Source: Clavulina sp. PMI_390 (Eukaryota; Basidiomycota; Agaricomycetes; Cantharellales; Hydnaceae). Taken from it: DNA of 64,000 nucleotides. The stretch lies in assembly GCA_015039315.1 (NCBI GenBank), contig WIDE01000075.1:1-64000 (forward strand), in the 5' to 3' direction. The notes below the pieces were generated by a model. It ran no database searches and was not told the origin of the DNA. It saw nothing but the letters and a program-made list of their open reading frames with translations. The position numbers and the translations under genes were made by a program. This document shows, one piece after another, positions 1 to 11,189 of this stretch (position 1 is the stretch's first letter; the number at the start of each line of letters is the position of its first letter).

Positions 1-650
1 TTCCCAAGCAACTCTTTTACGCTTTCTGCGTCTGTGCAAACGTCTTCTTGGGGATGATTGTCAATCATTCCATTTTCGCAACTCTTTTCATTGCGTTTGG
101 ATCATCCCCAGCAGCTTGGGTGCCAGTCTTTCCTCAGAAGCCATTCGCCGCAACATCTTTGCAGGACTTTTGGTCACACAAGTGGCACCACTACTTCAAG
201 CGCGCCGTTGAACGGGCAGCCGTCCCGATCATGGCCCTCTTCCCAGAAAGTTGGCCTTGGCCCACGCGCCGTGTCATTCGCGCGCTCGTCATCTTTGGGA
301 TACAAGGCATATTTCATCTCATCATCGTCGCTCGCATCTCTGCGACAAAGTCGACTTCAGGCTCAGACTGGCGTTTTGCTGATGAAGCAACACTGTTATT
401 CTTCCTATTGCAACCGATTGGGCTCCTCATTGAGCGCGCGGTCTTGGTTCCATTCCTAACATGGCTCCTGCGTACCCACCCGACCGCACGGATGTGGGTG
501 ACTCGAGTGTGGGCATGGGGCTGGCTCCTCTGGACAGGCCGGTACTGGGCAGATGTATGGATTCGCAGCGGCATGTGGAGTCCTGGTGAGGGCTATCTTG
601 GGTGGAGTCCCATTCGAGGAGTGCTGTTTGGTCAATGGTTCCTTGTCTAA
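1..650 (+). CDS. Wax-synthase-domain acyltransferase, C-terminal part (5' truncated by window)
   Basis: This is the C-terminal part of a membrane-bound O-acyltransferase of the wax synthase class, expected to acylate a lipid or terpenoid alcohol in the ER. The frame is open from base 3 and aligns along its length with the next gene. It carries the family signature FWSHKWHHYFKR with the probable catalytic His-His, several hydrophobic helices, and the C-terminal GEGYLGWSP motif followed by a short hydrophobic end. The start and any upstream intron lie outside the window. It is a tandem paralogue of the downstream gene on the same strand. The substrate cannot be told from sequence. Confidence 0.85.
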   Translation, partial: PKQLFYAFCVCANVFLGMIVNHSIFATLFIAFGSSPAAWVPVFPQKPFAATSLQDFWSHKWHHYFKRAVERAAVPIMALFPESWPWPTRRVIRALVIFGIQGIFHLIIVARISATKSTSGSDWRFADEATLLFFLLQPIGLLIERAVLVPFLTWLLRTHPTARMWVTRVWAWGWLLWTGRYWADVWIRSGMWSPGEGYLGWSPIRGVLFGQWFLV

Positions 651-1010
651 TCGTTTCAAGGCCATTGAGTCGACACACCATCCAGGCAGATCACGATGAA
701 GATATTCTCTCCTGGCCCTTACTCGATACCCATTGTCTTGTAGCTAGTTTGAGAATCATTCTTGCCCTCCTTGGTCTTTGACATTTCAGGAGGCTGAGGA
801 ATTATACAATCAATAATGCGGGGAAGACTGATTTGCCCGAGGTGCTGATGGTGACTTCAACTTTGATTCAATCATGTTGACAGGATGCGGGCTCTCAAGG
901 CCGACACCAACGCCTCACATCATCATGGACAACCACTGTACGTCCTCGGACACGTTTACTCTTGACCTCCACTAGCGACTTCGAAGAGCTGTACTGTTCC
1001 TCGCGAGGAA
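651..1010. other. Intergenic region between the tandem wax synthase genes
   Basis: About 360 bp holding the 3' flank of the first gene and the promoter of the second. I see no further gene or clear TATA box. Confidence 0.5.
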
Positions 1011-2355
1011 ATGAACAGCAGCGCACCGACGACATCGTCGCGTGCATTGAAGGCGACGATACACTTTCTGCCATATTTCCTTACTCCACCCTCCGCCAAC
1101 AACCTATCAAACCTTCTCTCGTTGTGTATCTTCCTTGGATGCCTATCTCTTACGTTTAAGGGACCCTTACCTGCCGTGGTCCGAATCGTGCTGTTCGTCG
1201 TTGCAGCATACTATGGGCACCCACTTGTTACGAGCAATCATGATGTACCCCATCGCATGGTCTCTGCTGGGATTTGGTTCTCGGGAGCACTCTCCCTATT
1301 GAAGGTCTTTGACGTTTGTATCGTCTCCCTATGGGATAAAGAGCCTCCTCGTTGGGTGCATAAGGGAAAGCTGGTACTGCTTCCTGAGACACCATTTGCT
1401 CGGTTTGTGTACGCGTGGGACTTGGTACGAGTTCAGCAAATGTGATCTATTCGGATGAAGCTGGAGAATTGATTGTTGTATCTAGTTCACTACCAATCGA
1501 GGAAGCAGCTGGTGGGAGGGATATAGTTGGGACTGGGCACCAAAGTACATCGCGCTCTATTCCCCGCCTGTTCGCTCACGGCTCGCAAACACGGCGCGAG
1601 GACTTGTCTGGACCGCCTTCCTGTATTTAGCCATCGACGTCTGCGAGACAGTGAACGAGCTCGAAACATGGGACATCACCCACCCACACCCAGTCCTCAC
1701 GCTCTCCCTCCCCAAACAGCTCCTCTACTCGTTCTCAATCTGCATGACCACATGCCTCGGGATCGCTACGAGCCACGCCCTCTTCACAACGCTATTCGTC
1801 GCTCTAGGCTCCTCACCACGAGCCTGGGTCCCTCCTTTCCCACAAAACCCCTTCGCCGCGACGTCCCTCCAGGACTTTTGGTCTAATCGCTGGCACCACT
1901 ACTTCAAACGACCCGTCGAGCGCGCAGCAGTGCCTATCATGATGCTCTTCCCCCAACGCTGGCCCTGGTCCACGCGCCGTGTCATTCGTGCGCTCATCAT
2001 TTTCGGAATGCAGACCTTCCTCCATCTGCACCTCGTCGCGCGTATCTTCCACGTCCGCAAGTCCGAAACGGAATGGCGATTCATCGACGAGTCGACGCTC
2101 GTGTTCTTCCTCCTTCAGCCAGCCGGCTTACTCGTCGAGCGTGAGGTGCTGGTACCCCTCACAAAGTCAATCTTCCCTCACAGCATTGGTACTAGGACCT
2201 GGATAGCGCGGGTTTGGGCATGGGCGTGGCTGTTATGGACAGGCCGCTATTGGGCAGATGTCTGGGTACGAAGTGGCATGTGGAATCCTGGCGAAGGCTA
2301 CCTTGGATGGAGCCCTATCCGCGGGCTCTTATTCGGTCACTGGTTCCTGGTTTAA
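1011..2355 (+). CDS. Wax-synthase-domain membrane acyltransferase
   Basis: Predicted polytopic ER acyltransferase of the wax synthase/MBOAT type. Exons are 1011-1424 and 1486-2355, with a 61 bp phase-0 intron starting gtacga and ending tctag. The product is about 427 aa. The second exon opens with FTTNRGSSWWEGYSWDW, typical of the region before the catalytic domain in this family. FWSNRWHHYFKR supplies the probable active-site histidine, and GEGYLGWSP lies near the C-terminus. Hydrophobic segments run throughout. The C-terminal half is very similar to the truncated gene at 1-650, so the pair arose by tandem duplication. In fungi such genes may serve wax or sterol ester formation or terpenoid acetylation; which applies here is unknown. 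The start ATG at 1011 is the first in frame. Confidence 0.87.
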
Positions 2356-2943
2356 ATATCGAGAATCATGGACGCTGTCAGATAGCCTTGAGCTATTGTC
2401 ATCATCTGTGAAGACTCCACGCGACATTTTTGTCCATCACTCACTCTCAACGTAGTGGGAGATGTCAAGCTTAGTTTAGTGCATTAACAATAGAGTCGTC
2501 GCCCCAATTCACGACATCTTGAACTAAACAGGACGTGTTGACGAAGAATTCGTTTCATTATTGATGTCGCAGGACTAGTAGTACTTGGTAAGTGTAACGA
2601 GCCAATCGGAAGGACAAAGCACTAGAGGAACTTCGGGATGGGGGGCGTCTTTTTGCCATGGAGTGCGGCTTTAGAGGAGGGCAGGGCAGAGTTGAGATTG
2701 GACGTCATGGGGGAGAGGCGAGGGTGGCAAACGAGAAGGTCACCGAGATGAGCAGCGCAGAGTGAGAACTAACCGGCTTTCACGGCCAGAGTTTCGCTGC
2801 TGATTATCGGGGGAGGGAACGGTGAGGGAGGATAGGATATGAGAGTCCATGTATTGCTTGAGAAAATGTAGTTGAGAAATGAGGAGAAAAACGACCACGG
2901 TAGGTTGAGTTGTGACATCATCATCGATCGTCAAGCGGACTTT
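2356..2943. other. Intergenic region between convergent genes
   Basis: This holds the 3' flanks of the wax synthase gene and of the ORMDL gene. I see no other gene in it. Confidence 0.5.
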
Positions 2944-4466
2944 CTAACGCGAGTACATGCTGGCAGTAGGTGTGGGCGTCGACCTCCCGCTTGGGGGCCC
3001 GTCAACGATTACTGAGGGGATCTGGGACTGGGAGAAGAATGCTCCGGTGGGGGTCCCCGAAGTGGATTGAGTCGGCGTCATGGGCGCAGATACGGATGGC
3101 GTGGCGGGTGGTGGGGGGAGGAAGCGTAATCTTTGGCGATGCATCTGGGTGAGGTTGGACCAGATAGAGTATAGAGGAGGGGCGTGGGTGGAAGTGTCAA
3201 TGAAGGGTAGGAGAGAGAGCCAAATGTGAAAGGAAGGAGTTTGCAGTTGGACAAGTGGACAGAAAGCGCGGAAAGCAAAACGTGATGGTAGGGTGAGTGG
3301 AGATCACCAATGTGGCGCGAGTGCTACGTACCTGAGGAAGCTTCGCTACGAGGACGACAACGAGTGCCGTAAAATTGATCGCGAACGCCCAAGGATCATA
3401 TTGCGTATAATGCGTCGAGATGAGGAACCTGCATTTGATTCAATAATACGTATGCCAAAAGCGATGGCACGTTTAACGGAGAGTGACCACGTATCCAGAC
3501 GGACGAAGCGAAGGACCACATGATCGTCAGCATGGTGAACGAACGACATGAAATGGATATCACGAGGATGAAGAACGTACAAGGCAATAGGCATGCAGAC
3601 GAGCCACTTCTTTGCAGGCGTATACTGTGCGCCTTCGTCAATTTGCTCCCACATGGTGAGGTCGTCGTAGGCACCAGAGTGGTCATATGTGCCGAAGGGT
3701 GTCCCTGTGACGTAGTGGAACATCAAATAGGAGACCTATTGTATAATAAGAATAAGGAACTGCTGAATTTTCTCATATATGTATGGTAGGGAGAGAAACG
3801 CACCATGCAGTAGCTGAGGTTGACGATGGTCCAGCTCATAGGCTGGGTCATCCCAGGGAAGTTATCGATAGCGACCTTGCCCACAAGGACGAGGAATGGG
3901 TGTATCAGCCATGCACCTGATATCCCAATGCGAAGAATAGACGAGGAGCGGGATGGAGGACCGGGTATAGACGTCGCCCGGGCACAGTCGTTTCCGCAGG
4001 AAAGCAAATGGTGCCATCGAAATTTAGGATCCGCGTGAAAAAGATAGAGAGAAACACACGTATGTAAGTATAAACGCCCAACGTAAGATTCATATGTGTG
4101 TAGCCGCAGCAGTGGAAGCCTTGAGGCAAGGGTAGGTGGGCCGCCGCCCGAATGCGCCACGGCGACGGCGTAGCCCACCGACGTGGCCCCTCCCCAACAC
4201 CACCTGCCTACACAGCATCCAAACAAACGAAATATACACTACTCACCCTTCCCGTTCACCCACTCGGGGTTGAGATTCGTGTACGCGCTCTGGTCAAGGA
4301 GATCTTGGTCCGCTGAGCCGACTTCTTGGACCTGGACAAGACTGCCGCTGCGGCCCCGTCGTTCTCGGAGCGTCTGCGAGGCCGAAGACGAGGACTGGTG
4401 GATGGGCGCAAGGTGGCTGGACATGGCTGGGATGGAGATGCTAATGGGCGCGCGAGGACTCGCCAT
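2944..4466 (-). CDS. orm1: ORMDL family protein, regulator of serine palmitoyltransferase
   Basis: ER membrane protein that restrains serine palmitoyltransferase and so sphingolipid synthesis. Five exons on the minus strand: 4466-4247, 3916-3804, 3735-3581, 3428-3332 and 3144-2944. All junctions are GT-AG and phase-consistent; the product is 261 aa. The disordered Ser-rich N-terminus (residues 1-60) resembles the phosphorylated head of yeast Orm1/2. It is followed by NLNPEWVNGKGAW, FPGMTQPMSWT, GAYDDLTMWEQIDEGAQ and QYTPAKKWLV, and then STHYTQYDPWAF, all diagnostic of the family. Four hydrophobic segments fit the known topology. The last exon adds a Pro/Ser/Thr-rich tail after the usual end at LHRQRLRF-type residues, longer than in most Orm proteins. 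The gene is convergent with the wax synthase gene. Confidence 0.96.
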
Positions 4467-4719
4467 TTGAGGATGGGTGTTGATCTAAAATGCGGTGGTG
4501 AATGCAAAGTCACTCACTTCTTCGATGAGTTGTTTGTTTTTTGTTTGGCCCAAAGGCAAATTTCAATGGGGCAGTACCCTCAACAGGTATTTCATGCTCG
4601 TGAGTATGTGGGATGTAGTAGATCCATTTAGAGGCAGGGGATAAGAGGCTACGACATCCCCAAGAAAGAAACAGCAACAACGACTAGATATCAGCTAGCA
4701 CTACTCCTACTTCAACACG

Positions 4720-6394
4720 TTACATTGTCCCTCTCTTCGCAGAGCTTACACTTCTTCTCGAACCTCCGCTACCTCCCATCTTGAGCTTTTGCGCCTCGCT
4801 CACAAGCTCCCCAATAAGAGTGTTGTATGCCTCCGAGTCCTGCTGGAGGGCCTCGCGCTCCTGAAGTAGGTGTGTAAGAAGGTCTGAGGTTGACGAGATG
4901 AGTCCTTGTAGAGACGAGAGGTGTGCGGAGAGGGTGGATGGTGCAAGGAGGGTGAGTCGTTCTAGGTGGTCAAAGATTTTGAAGGGGAGCGAATTTGTGA
5001 GTTGGTCGAACTAAGGAGAGCACAGAGAGAAAGAGAATAAGCAGATTTGAAACGCAAACGCACCTGGAGTTAGTGCCAACGCAGTGTTGATCCTCTCCTT
5101 ATCCAGTTCTGGCTTTGGACCCAGCGCCAGCGACGTCATCTGAGCCGCATTCGCGGCAAGCTTCGCCGTTCTCGGTGACGCAACCCCACCAGGACTGATT
5201 CCATGCGCACTACTCCCGCGATCCGGACTCCTCTGAGGCGTCCTCGTCGGTGTTCCGGCTCTACTATTCCTCGCTCCTGTCCCTAGCCCTCCTCCACCTA
5301 GCGGACTCCTCCCGTTCGCGGTATTACGTGCACCAGGAGGAGCACTCATAGGTCTGCTTGAACCTAGGTCGCGTGTGGATATTTGCATGACGGGCATGGC
5401 TTTGGAGGGCGGTTGGGCAGGGAGGACTTCGTCCAGGTTGACGGGGATGCCGAGGGAGATGAGGTATTGTCGTCGGATGCGCGAGCGCGTCCAGTTGGGT
5501 GCGCGCATGGAGGGAGCATTTTGGGGATCAAACATGAGGGAGTGGAAGGACCGACTTTTTGTTTTGGTGTATGCAAGTCAACGTTGAGAAGGAGAGTTGT
5601 GGGTCATGGGAAGGAAGAATGAGTCAGAACGCACGACTTGCGGAGCGGCAATGTGAGCAGGTGATAATGCTCAAGAGACATGCTTACCTGGATGCCTCAG
5701 TTAGGATTTGGCCGGGTCCTTCGACTTGTCGTATTGGCTCATCCGTCAATACTGACGAAGGATCAAAGTTCTCGCCCAGAAACACGGGATCTAGCAAGTC
5801 GCCAACCTCTTCAATGAGCTCTAATCTCGGTGGCAAATTATTCGGATCTATAGTGAGAGGTCTCCAGTTGGAGGGTCCCGGTTCTGGTGGTAATGTTTGG
5901 GGTGCGGAAGTGAAAGCGGAAGAAGGGTCATTATTAGGTAGATCGTCGAATCCGTCGTTCATGTCGTCGAATGGTTCAGCGACGACAGCATTATCAAAGT
6001 CCCCAAAGTCTCCAAAGTCATCGTCGTCGTCGCCAAATCCACCTTGTGGTGCGGTCGCTGGCGGGCCAAAACCATCGTCATCGCCAAATGCATCATCGAG
6101 ATCGTCATGATTCAGCGGTTGTGTGAAAGTGGAAGTGGAAGGCTCGATGGCAAAGGAGGAAGTGGTAGCAATATCGCCACCAAATGCGGCTGCTGAACTC
6201 GTAGTATCGTGGTCATCGAAAGCGGCAAAGTCAATCTCTCCTGGTCTGGAGGGTTGCGGGACGATCATGTCCCTAGAGTCGTGGAATTTCTTATGGTTCG
6301 CATTCGATGATGTTGACCCTGTTAATGACGTCCGTGGCTGAGAGTGAGGCGACGTAGGTACATCGCCCCAAACGTTCCCCTCAAAGTCATCCAT
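4720..6394 (-). CDS. Laa2/aftiphilin-like AP-1 clathrin adaptor accessory protein (probable)
   Basis: Probable cytosolic accessory factor of the AP-1 clathrin adaptor at the trans-Golgi or endosomes. Exons are 6394-5688, 5554-5064 and probably 4961-4720, giving about 479 aa; the last acceptor was chosen because it alone keeps phase. The N-terminal 240 residues are acidic and disordered, with an MDDFEGNVWGDVP start and DDFGDFGDFD around residue 125, an acidic-phenylalanine motif typical of gamma-ear binding. A conserved block RSRIRRQYLISLGIPVNLDE follows, then a Ser/Pro linker and a C-terminal helix with QEREALQQDSEAYNTLIGEL. I associate this layout with the fungal Laa2 (YBL010C) family from memory, not by search. 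It shares a short divergent promoter with nsp1. Confidence 0.65.
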
Positions 6395-6603
6395 CGTTGC
6401 GCAATGCCAAACGTGTTGGTCAAGAGGGAGGGAGAAGGAGAACTGAATTGAACCGCCCTTTGTTTGGATCGGGCGCTTAACTTGTTTGTTTTGACTCGCT
6501 CGCGTTCAGTTTGGGGCCACCCTCGTCCAAACTTTTGCTCAGATCTCCTCTCCGATTAAGGGACATAACACACAAAATAAGTCGTCTATTATAAGAATCT
6601 AAG
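6395..6603. promoter_or_regulatory. Shared divergent promoter, Laa2-like gene and nsp1
   Basis: Only 209 bp separate the two start codons, so both genes must be driven from this stretch. There is no clear TATA box, as is usual for housekeeping genes. Confidence 0.6.
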
Positions 6604-9600
6604 ATGTCTGGATTCGGTCAATCGGGCTTTGGCGCGTTTGGCGGCTCTGCATTCGGCAGCACGACGCAACCTACCGCGAGCGCGAACGGTGGCGCGTCTG
6701 GTGGCGCTGCTGCGCCTGGTGCTCCCCCTGCAGGAGGAAGTATCTTTGGGAATCTGGGTGCTCGTCCAGCTGGTGCTAGCGCGTTTGGCTCATTCGGTGC
6801 CGCTGCAACTCCTGCAACGCCTGCTGCTGGTGGCGCTGCGAGCTCAACAACGCCCGCTGGCACGCCCGCTACATTCGGCTCGTTTGGTGGTGCCAGTGCT
6901 GGTGGTGGAGGGAGTATATTCGGAAGTGGAGCGGGAGGCGGTGGTGGATTAAGTGCCTTTGGCCAAACTTCTGCTCCAGGTGCTTCTGCCACCCAGAACC
7001 CAGCAACACAAACACCTGCACGCCCATCTCTCTTCGGTGGATTCGGGAGCACGCCAGCTGCTGGTGGTGCTGGTTCAGCTGCCCCATCTGCCTTTGGCGT
7101 CCCTTCTACGCCAGCCAATCCCTCCAGTGCATCTGCAGCAAGCTCCACCACCCCTCTCGCACCCCCTCCCACCACTTCATTCGGCAGTGCTGCTCCCCTT
7201 GGCGGTGGCCTCTCTGGCTTTGGGAGCGCTCCCCCACTCGGTGGCGGTACCGCAGCCCCTTCAAGCCTATTCGCTCCAAAACCCCCTACACCGGCACCTG
7301 GCGCTGCGCCTGCCCCTGCGCCATCTGGAGGTGTTGGTCAAGCAGTCGCGTTCCAACAGATGTTTGGGAAGCCTGTTGCTGGCGCTACTTCATCGGCTCC
7401 AGGAACACCCACCCTCGGTGCGGCACCAGCACCTGGGACGCCAGGCGCTGCCCAGCCTGCTAAGAGCCCATTCGCTCTCCCTACTGCTGGTGCCGGCACA
7501 ACTCCATCTCTCTTTGGTGGTAAGTTATTTCTCATTCGATCTGTCAACGTTCTCCATGCTGATATCGATTTGATCGTCAATAGCTCCTGCATCGGCTGCT
7601 GGGAGCGCAGCGAGTGGTGCTGCTAGCGGTGCTGGCCCATTGGGTGGTGGACTTTCGGGGTCGATATTCTCAGGTTGGTGCTTCCACTCTCCATAACGCG
7701 TTCATTATCGCGATATCTGAACCTCATACTTCTTGACTGTCCTGTTACCTAGGTGCTGGTGCTCCCGCCTCGTCCTCCTCTGCAGCCTCCTCAGCGCCAG
7801 CCGCAAACCCCTTCTCGGGTATCGGCCTTGGCCTACCTAAAAAACCTGAAGGAGCACCCACTACACCTTCGCTCTTCCCATCGACAACGGGTGGCTCGAC
7901 ACTCGCTGTGCCTGGTGCTTCTACTACCGCTCCTGAGACGAAGCCCGCCACTCCGAGTCTATTCTCAGGATTCGGTGCTGCTCCAACAGTGAAGACTGAA
8001 GATAAGGGCAAGGGGAAGGAGGGGGAGGCACCTGCTGCTCCCGCTCTCGGCGCAACACCTGCTCTTGGTGCTACTGCCACTACCACTGCTGCTCCGGCCG
8101 CTCCTGCAGCTGGAGGGAGCCTTTTCTCTATGTTTGGTGCGAAGAAAGATGAGAAAGCTGGTAAGTGGCTCACTACAGGCTCAGGCTCTTCGCTCGAATA
8201 TACCGCACCGCACCCTCTCTCGAATGGATTGCATATCCTAAATACGGCCTACTGATCTGCTCTATTTCATTTTATGCATAGCCTCCCCGGCTGGAACGAC
8301 GCCTGCACCTGCGGCTGGGTCATCTGCCTCTACGGTCGCCTCGACCGCATCTGCACCTAGCACCACAGCACCTTCCGCCACAACTCCCTCAGCGGCTACT
8401 GCAGCAGCAGCTGCTGCCGCGGCGGGCCCTCCACCATCGTTGCTCAAGGGCAAGACGCTCGATGAGATCATCACCAAGTGGAATGCGGACTTGGACTCAC
8501 AGACACGCGAGTTTTCGAGGATGGCGAACGAGGTGGCCCTCTGGGATCGCGCATTAATGGAGAACAGCGAAAAGGTGCGTGTGTGTCTACATGCATGCAA
8601 TCGTGATGGCCGTTAATCTTCGGTCTTGTGTATGCCTCGTATTGGACCCGGAAACTGACGTTTACCCTTTCTTCTTGTTCTTCCTTTCCTCTATTGTGGA
8701 CTCTACCCGCTGTACCACCGCACTGAATCCGTTCAGATGAACTTCCTGTATCAAAAAGTCTCTGCGGCGACGGCGTCACAAGCGACGGTGTCCGACTCGC
8801 TCAAGCACATAGAGGAACAACAAAACGCGTTGTCTAAAGCCCTTGATTCATACGAGGAGCAGACGCGCGCAATCCTAAATAATACGGGTGTGGGCGCCGG
8901 AGTAGGTGCTGGTGTCGGGGTGGGAGGTCTCGATTTGGGGCCTGCGAACCGGGAGAGGGACAATAGGTGCGGTTTTTTCCCCTTCTTCTTTTTCGATTTG
9001 TCCTTTTCTTTGGCCGTGTTCGTCTATGCGCTCTTCTGGTGCTTTTTATCCGATTCTCTTTGCATTCTTTCGAGAATTGAGTCCAGGAACGGCGAGTTTT
9101 TGTGTATGCACTACACACTACACCTTTCTTGGGCGTTCGATGCCAAGACCATTTGCTAGTGCTCGGATTTAGAGACCAAGGCCGCAATTCTCCAAGTGCT
9201 TGGTGCTTGCTGGGCCCCCTCTACCTTCGCCTTTGTCTGAGACCCCCGTTCTGAACTTCATTTGTTCGCTTGTTCATTCGCTTCGTCATTCTCACTCGAT
9301 CGCTCCCATTGACTTTGCTAACGCCGAATGCGCCCCCATTTCTGTAACGATATCCTTTTTTCCAGCTATGGCCTCGCTTCAAACCTCAATTCGCAGCTGG
9401 ACGACCTCGCGCTCTCGCTGATTAGCATGATCGACATGGTCAACAACCTGAGCTCCGACTCGACGCCCGCGCCATCGTCGACGAGCCTTACCTCACCATT
9501 CGGAGCATCGCTCAATGGAGGATCATCAAGCCCTGTAGGAGGAAGTGATCCTATCGGCCAAATTGAGGCGATCTTGAACGCTCATTTGGGCAGTCTCCAG

Positions 9601-9774
9601 TGGATTGATGGGGCTGTGAAGGAGCTGGAGGGCAAGGTGAAGGATGTAGAGGGGCAGCAGCTCGCGCGCGCTGGCGGGAGAGGGAGGAGAGACGATAGTG
9701 ATAGTGTGAGCGATGGCTCGTCGATTGGGTATGCAGGCGGGATGGGCGCCTCGAGGAGAGGCTATGGACTGTAA
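6604..9774 (+). CDS. nsp1: Nucleoporin Nsp1 (Nup62 homologue)
   Basis: FG nucleoporin of the central channel of the nuclear pore. Six exons: 6604-7519, 7584-7673, 7753-8160, 8282-8574, 8737-8966 and 9366-9774; the product is about 781 aa. Residues 1-510 are low-complexity Gly/Ala/Pro/Ser with many FG, AFG and LFG repeats that form the permeability barrier and bind karyopherins. The C-terminal coiled-coil domain starts near SLLKGKTLDEIITKWN (about residue 525). It continues with ALWDRALMENSEK, the exon starting MNFLYQKVSAATASQ, and the SNLNSQLDDLALSLISMID block, which matches the Nsp1/Nup62 domain that assembles with Nup57/Nup49. Introns lie between repeat blocks; the fifth is long (399 bp) and could hide an alternative exon. 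Confidence 0.95.
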
Positions 9775-11189
9775 ATTTCGCGCTTGGATTATCACACAAA
9801 GTTTCTCTGTCTCTCTCCGTCGCCTTTGTGCGAAGTTACGATATGCTACGTATAGTACTGGTGTCAATGTAAGCTGTCCGCCATGCCCCTGCTCGCACCT
9901 TATGCTTTCTCCTCTCGATCTCAGTCACCCCTCCCCTTCTTCTCATACCACGATCATCTTCATTGTGAATAACCCTCCTATAACCGTTCGATCTCCGTCG
10001 TGGCCCCGCCTACAAGCGAGTCTTCTCTGTTCCACGAGTGAGATAAGCCTTTGTGTCCGCCTTGCCATTTCTGGAAACTAGCACCCACCTCCTGGCGGGC
10101 GATCCGAGTTCCTATATATGAACGTTCCTTTTTGTTAAACCCCCCACCCCTTTCTCACCACTGTCATCTGGCGGTGGTAGAACGTGGTGGGCATTTAACT
10201 TAGCGCCGGTGCTGGCCAGGAATGACCGAGTTCACGTTCGCAGCCGTGCGCGTTCTCAACGATCCAACTTGGGATTGCCTTCGGAGTTTGCGGAATAAAG
10301 GGGGCTAGTACCTCCGCGTATTATGATGTAACAAGAGCCTAGAGTTCGTAATGGGAAAATTGAGAAGACAAAAACAATGCATGATGAATACAAAGTCAGT
10401 CACGTGATCGTCCTTAACTCCGTCTTCCGCCCTCCAACATGATTCGCAGAGTGTCTTACAGCGTTCCTGAACAGCCTCTACGTTAAGATGATTCATAAAG
10501 AGACTCTAAATGACAGATTCTTGAGTCTTGGCACTCTGCTAGGAGCTTGGGGACGAGTTTGTGTCTCAGGCACGAAACACGCGAACACCCCTACTAACTC
10601 CGTCAGCTCCTGAACTTTGTCCGCGTCATATCCCAGAATGGGAACAATCTTTTGTTGTGTTTTTGGGCTGGACTTAAGAGGCCTTTCCTGGTCTTGTGCT
10701 CTCACGATACTGGGGATATAAGCGCAGACCTTTTGTGAAGTCTCATCAAATGACGCCACGCCGGGGCGTGTTATCGTCTTTGCCCGAAGGCCGTGACTCA
10801 GGATATATAAGTTGATTTCCAAACTGAGGTGGTTAATCGGCGTGTCTCAATTAGGGGGATCGGATTTAAGCAACAATGAGATCGAGCCTCCTCTTTTTGT
10901 CTATTCACTTCACGTGGGACCGAAGGCGATCAGACAACTGGTTCATCATTCATCGACTCGTGGCTGAACCCAATACGGGGTTGACGGATTTTGCGGACAT
11001 GACAGCTAGGACCCCTCTCGCGCCGGATCCCTTATATAGTGGAGTTCACGAGGCAGTGGTCTAGGTTCTCTCCCCACGTTGTGGTACTCTTGCTCGTAGC
11101 GAAGAGATCTCCCTCTCCCTCGCCATCAAAAGCTTGCATACCCGACCTCTCCGTTCTTTTCTTACCACCATCTTTTCCCGTGTACAACA
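9775..11189. other. Intergenic region, nsp1 to DUF6534 copy A
   Basis: About 1.4 kb. An antisense open frame at 10493-10822 lacks an ATG and resembles nothing I know, so I do not call it. The last 160 bp hold the promoter of the next gene. Confidence 0.4.
11033..11038 (+). promoter_or_regulatory. TATA box of DUF6534 copy A
   Basis: CTTATATAGT lies about 155 bp before the start codon, next to a CT-rich leader, the usual arrangement for strongly expressed fungal genes. Confidence 0.55.

Noticed and set aside
6618..7175. Antisense open frame of 185 codons opposite the Nsp1 FG repeats
   Set aside because: Low-complexity Ala/Pro/Gly composition is explained by the repeat-rich sense strand.
10305..10822. 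Minus-strand frames between nsp1 and the DUF6534 gene
   Set aside because: The longer frame has no ATG start, and neither shows a known motif or convincing splice context.
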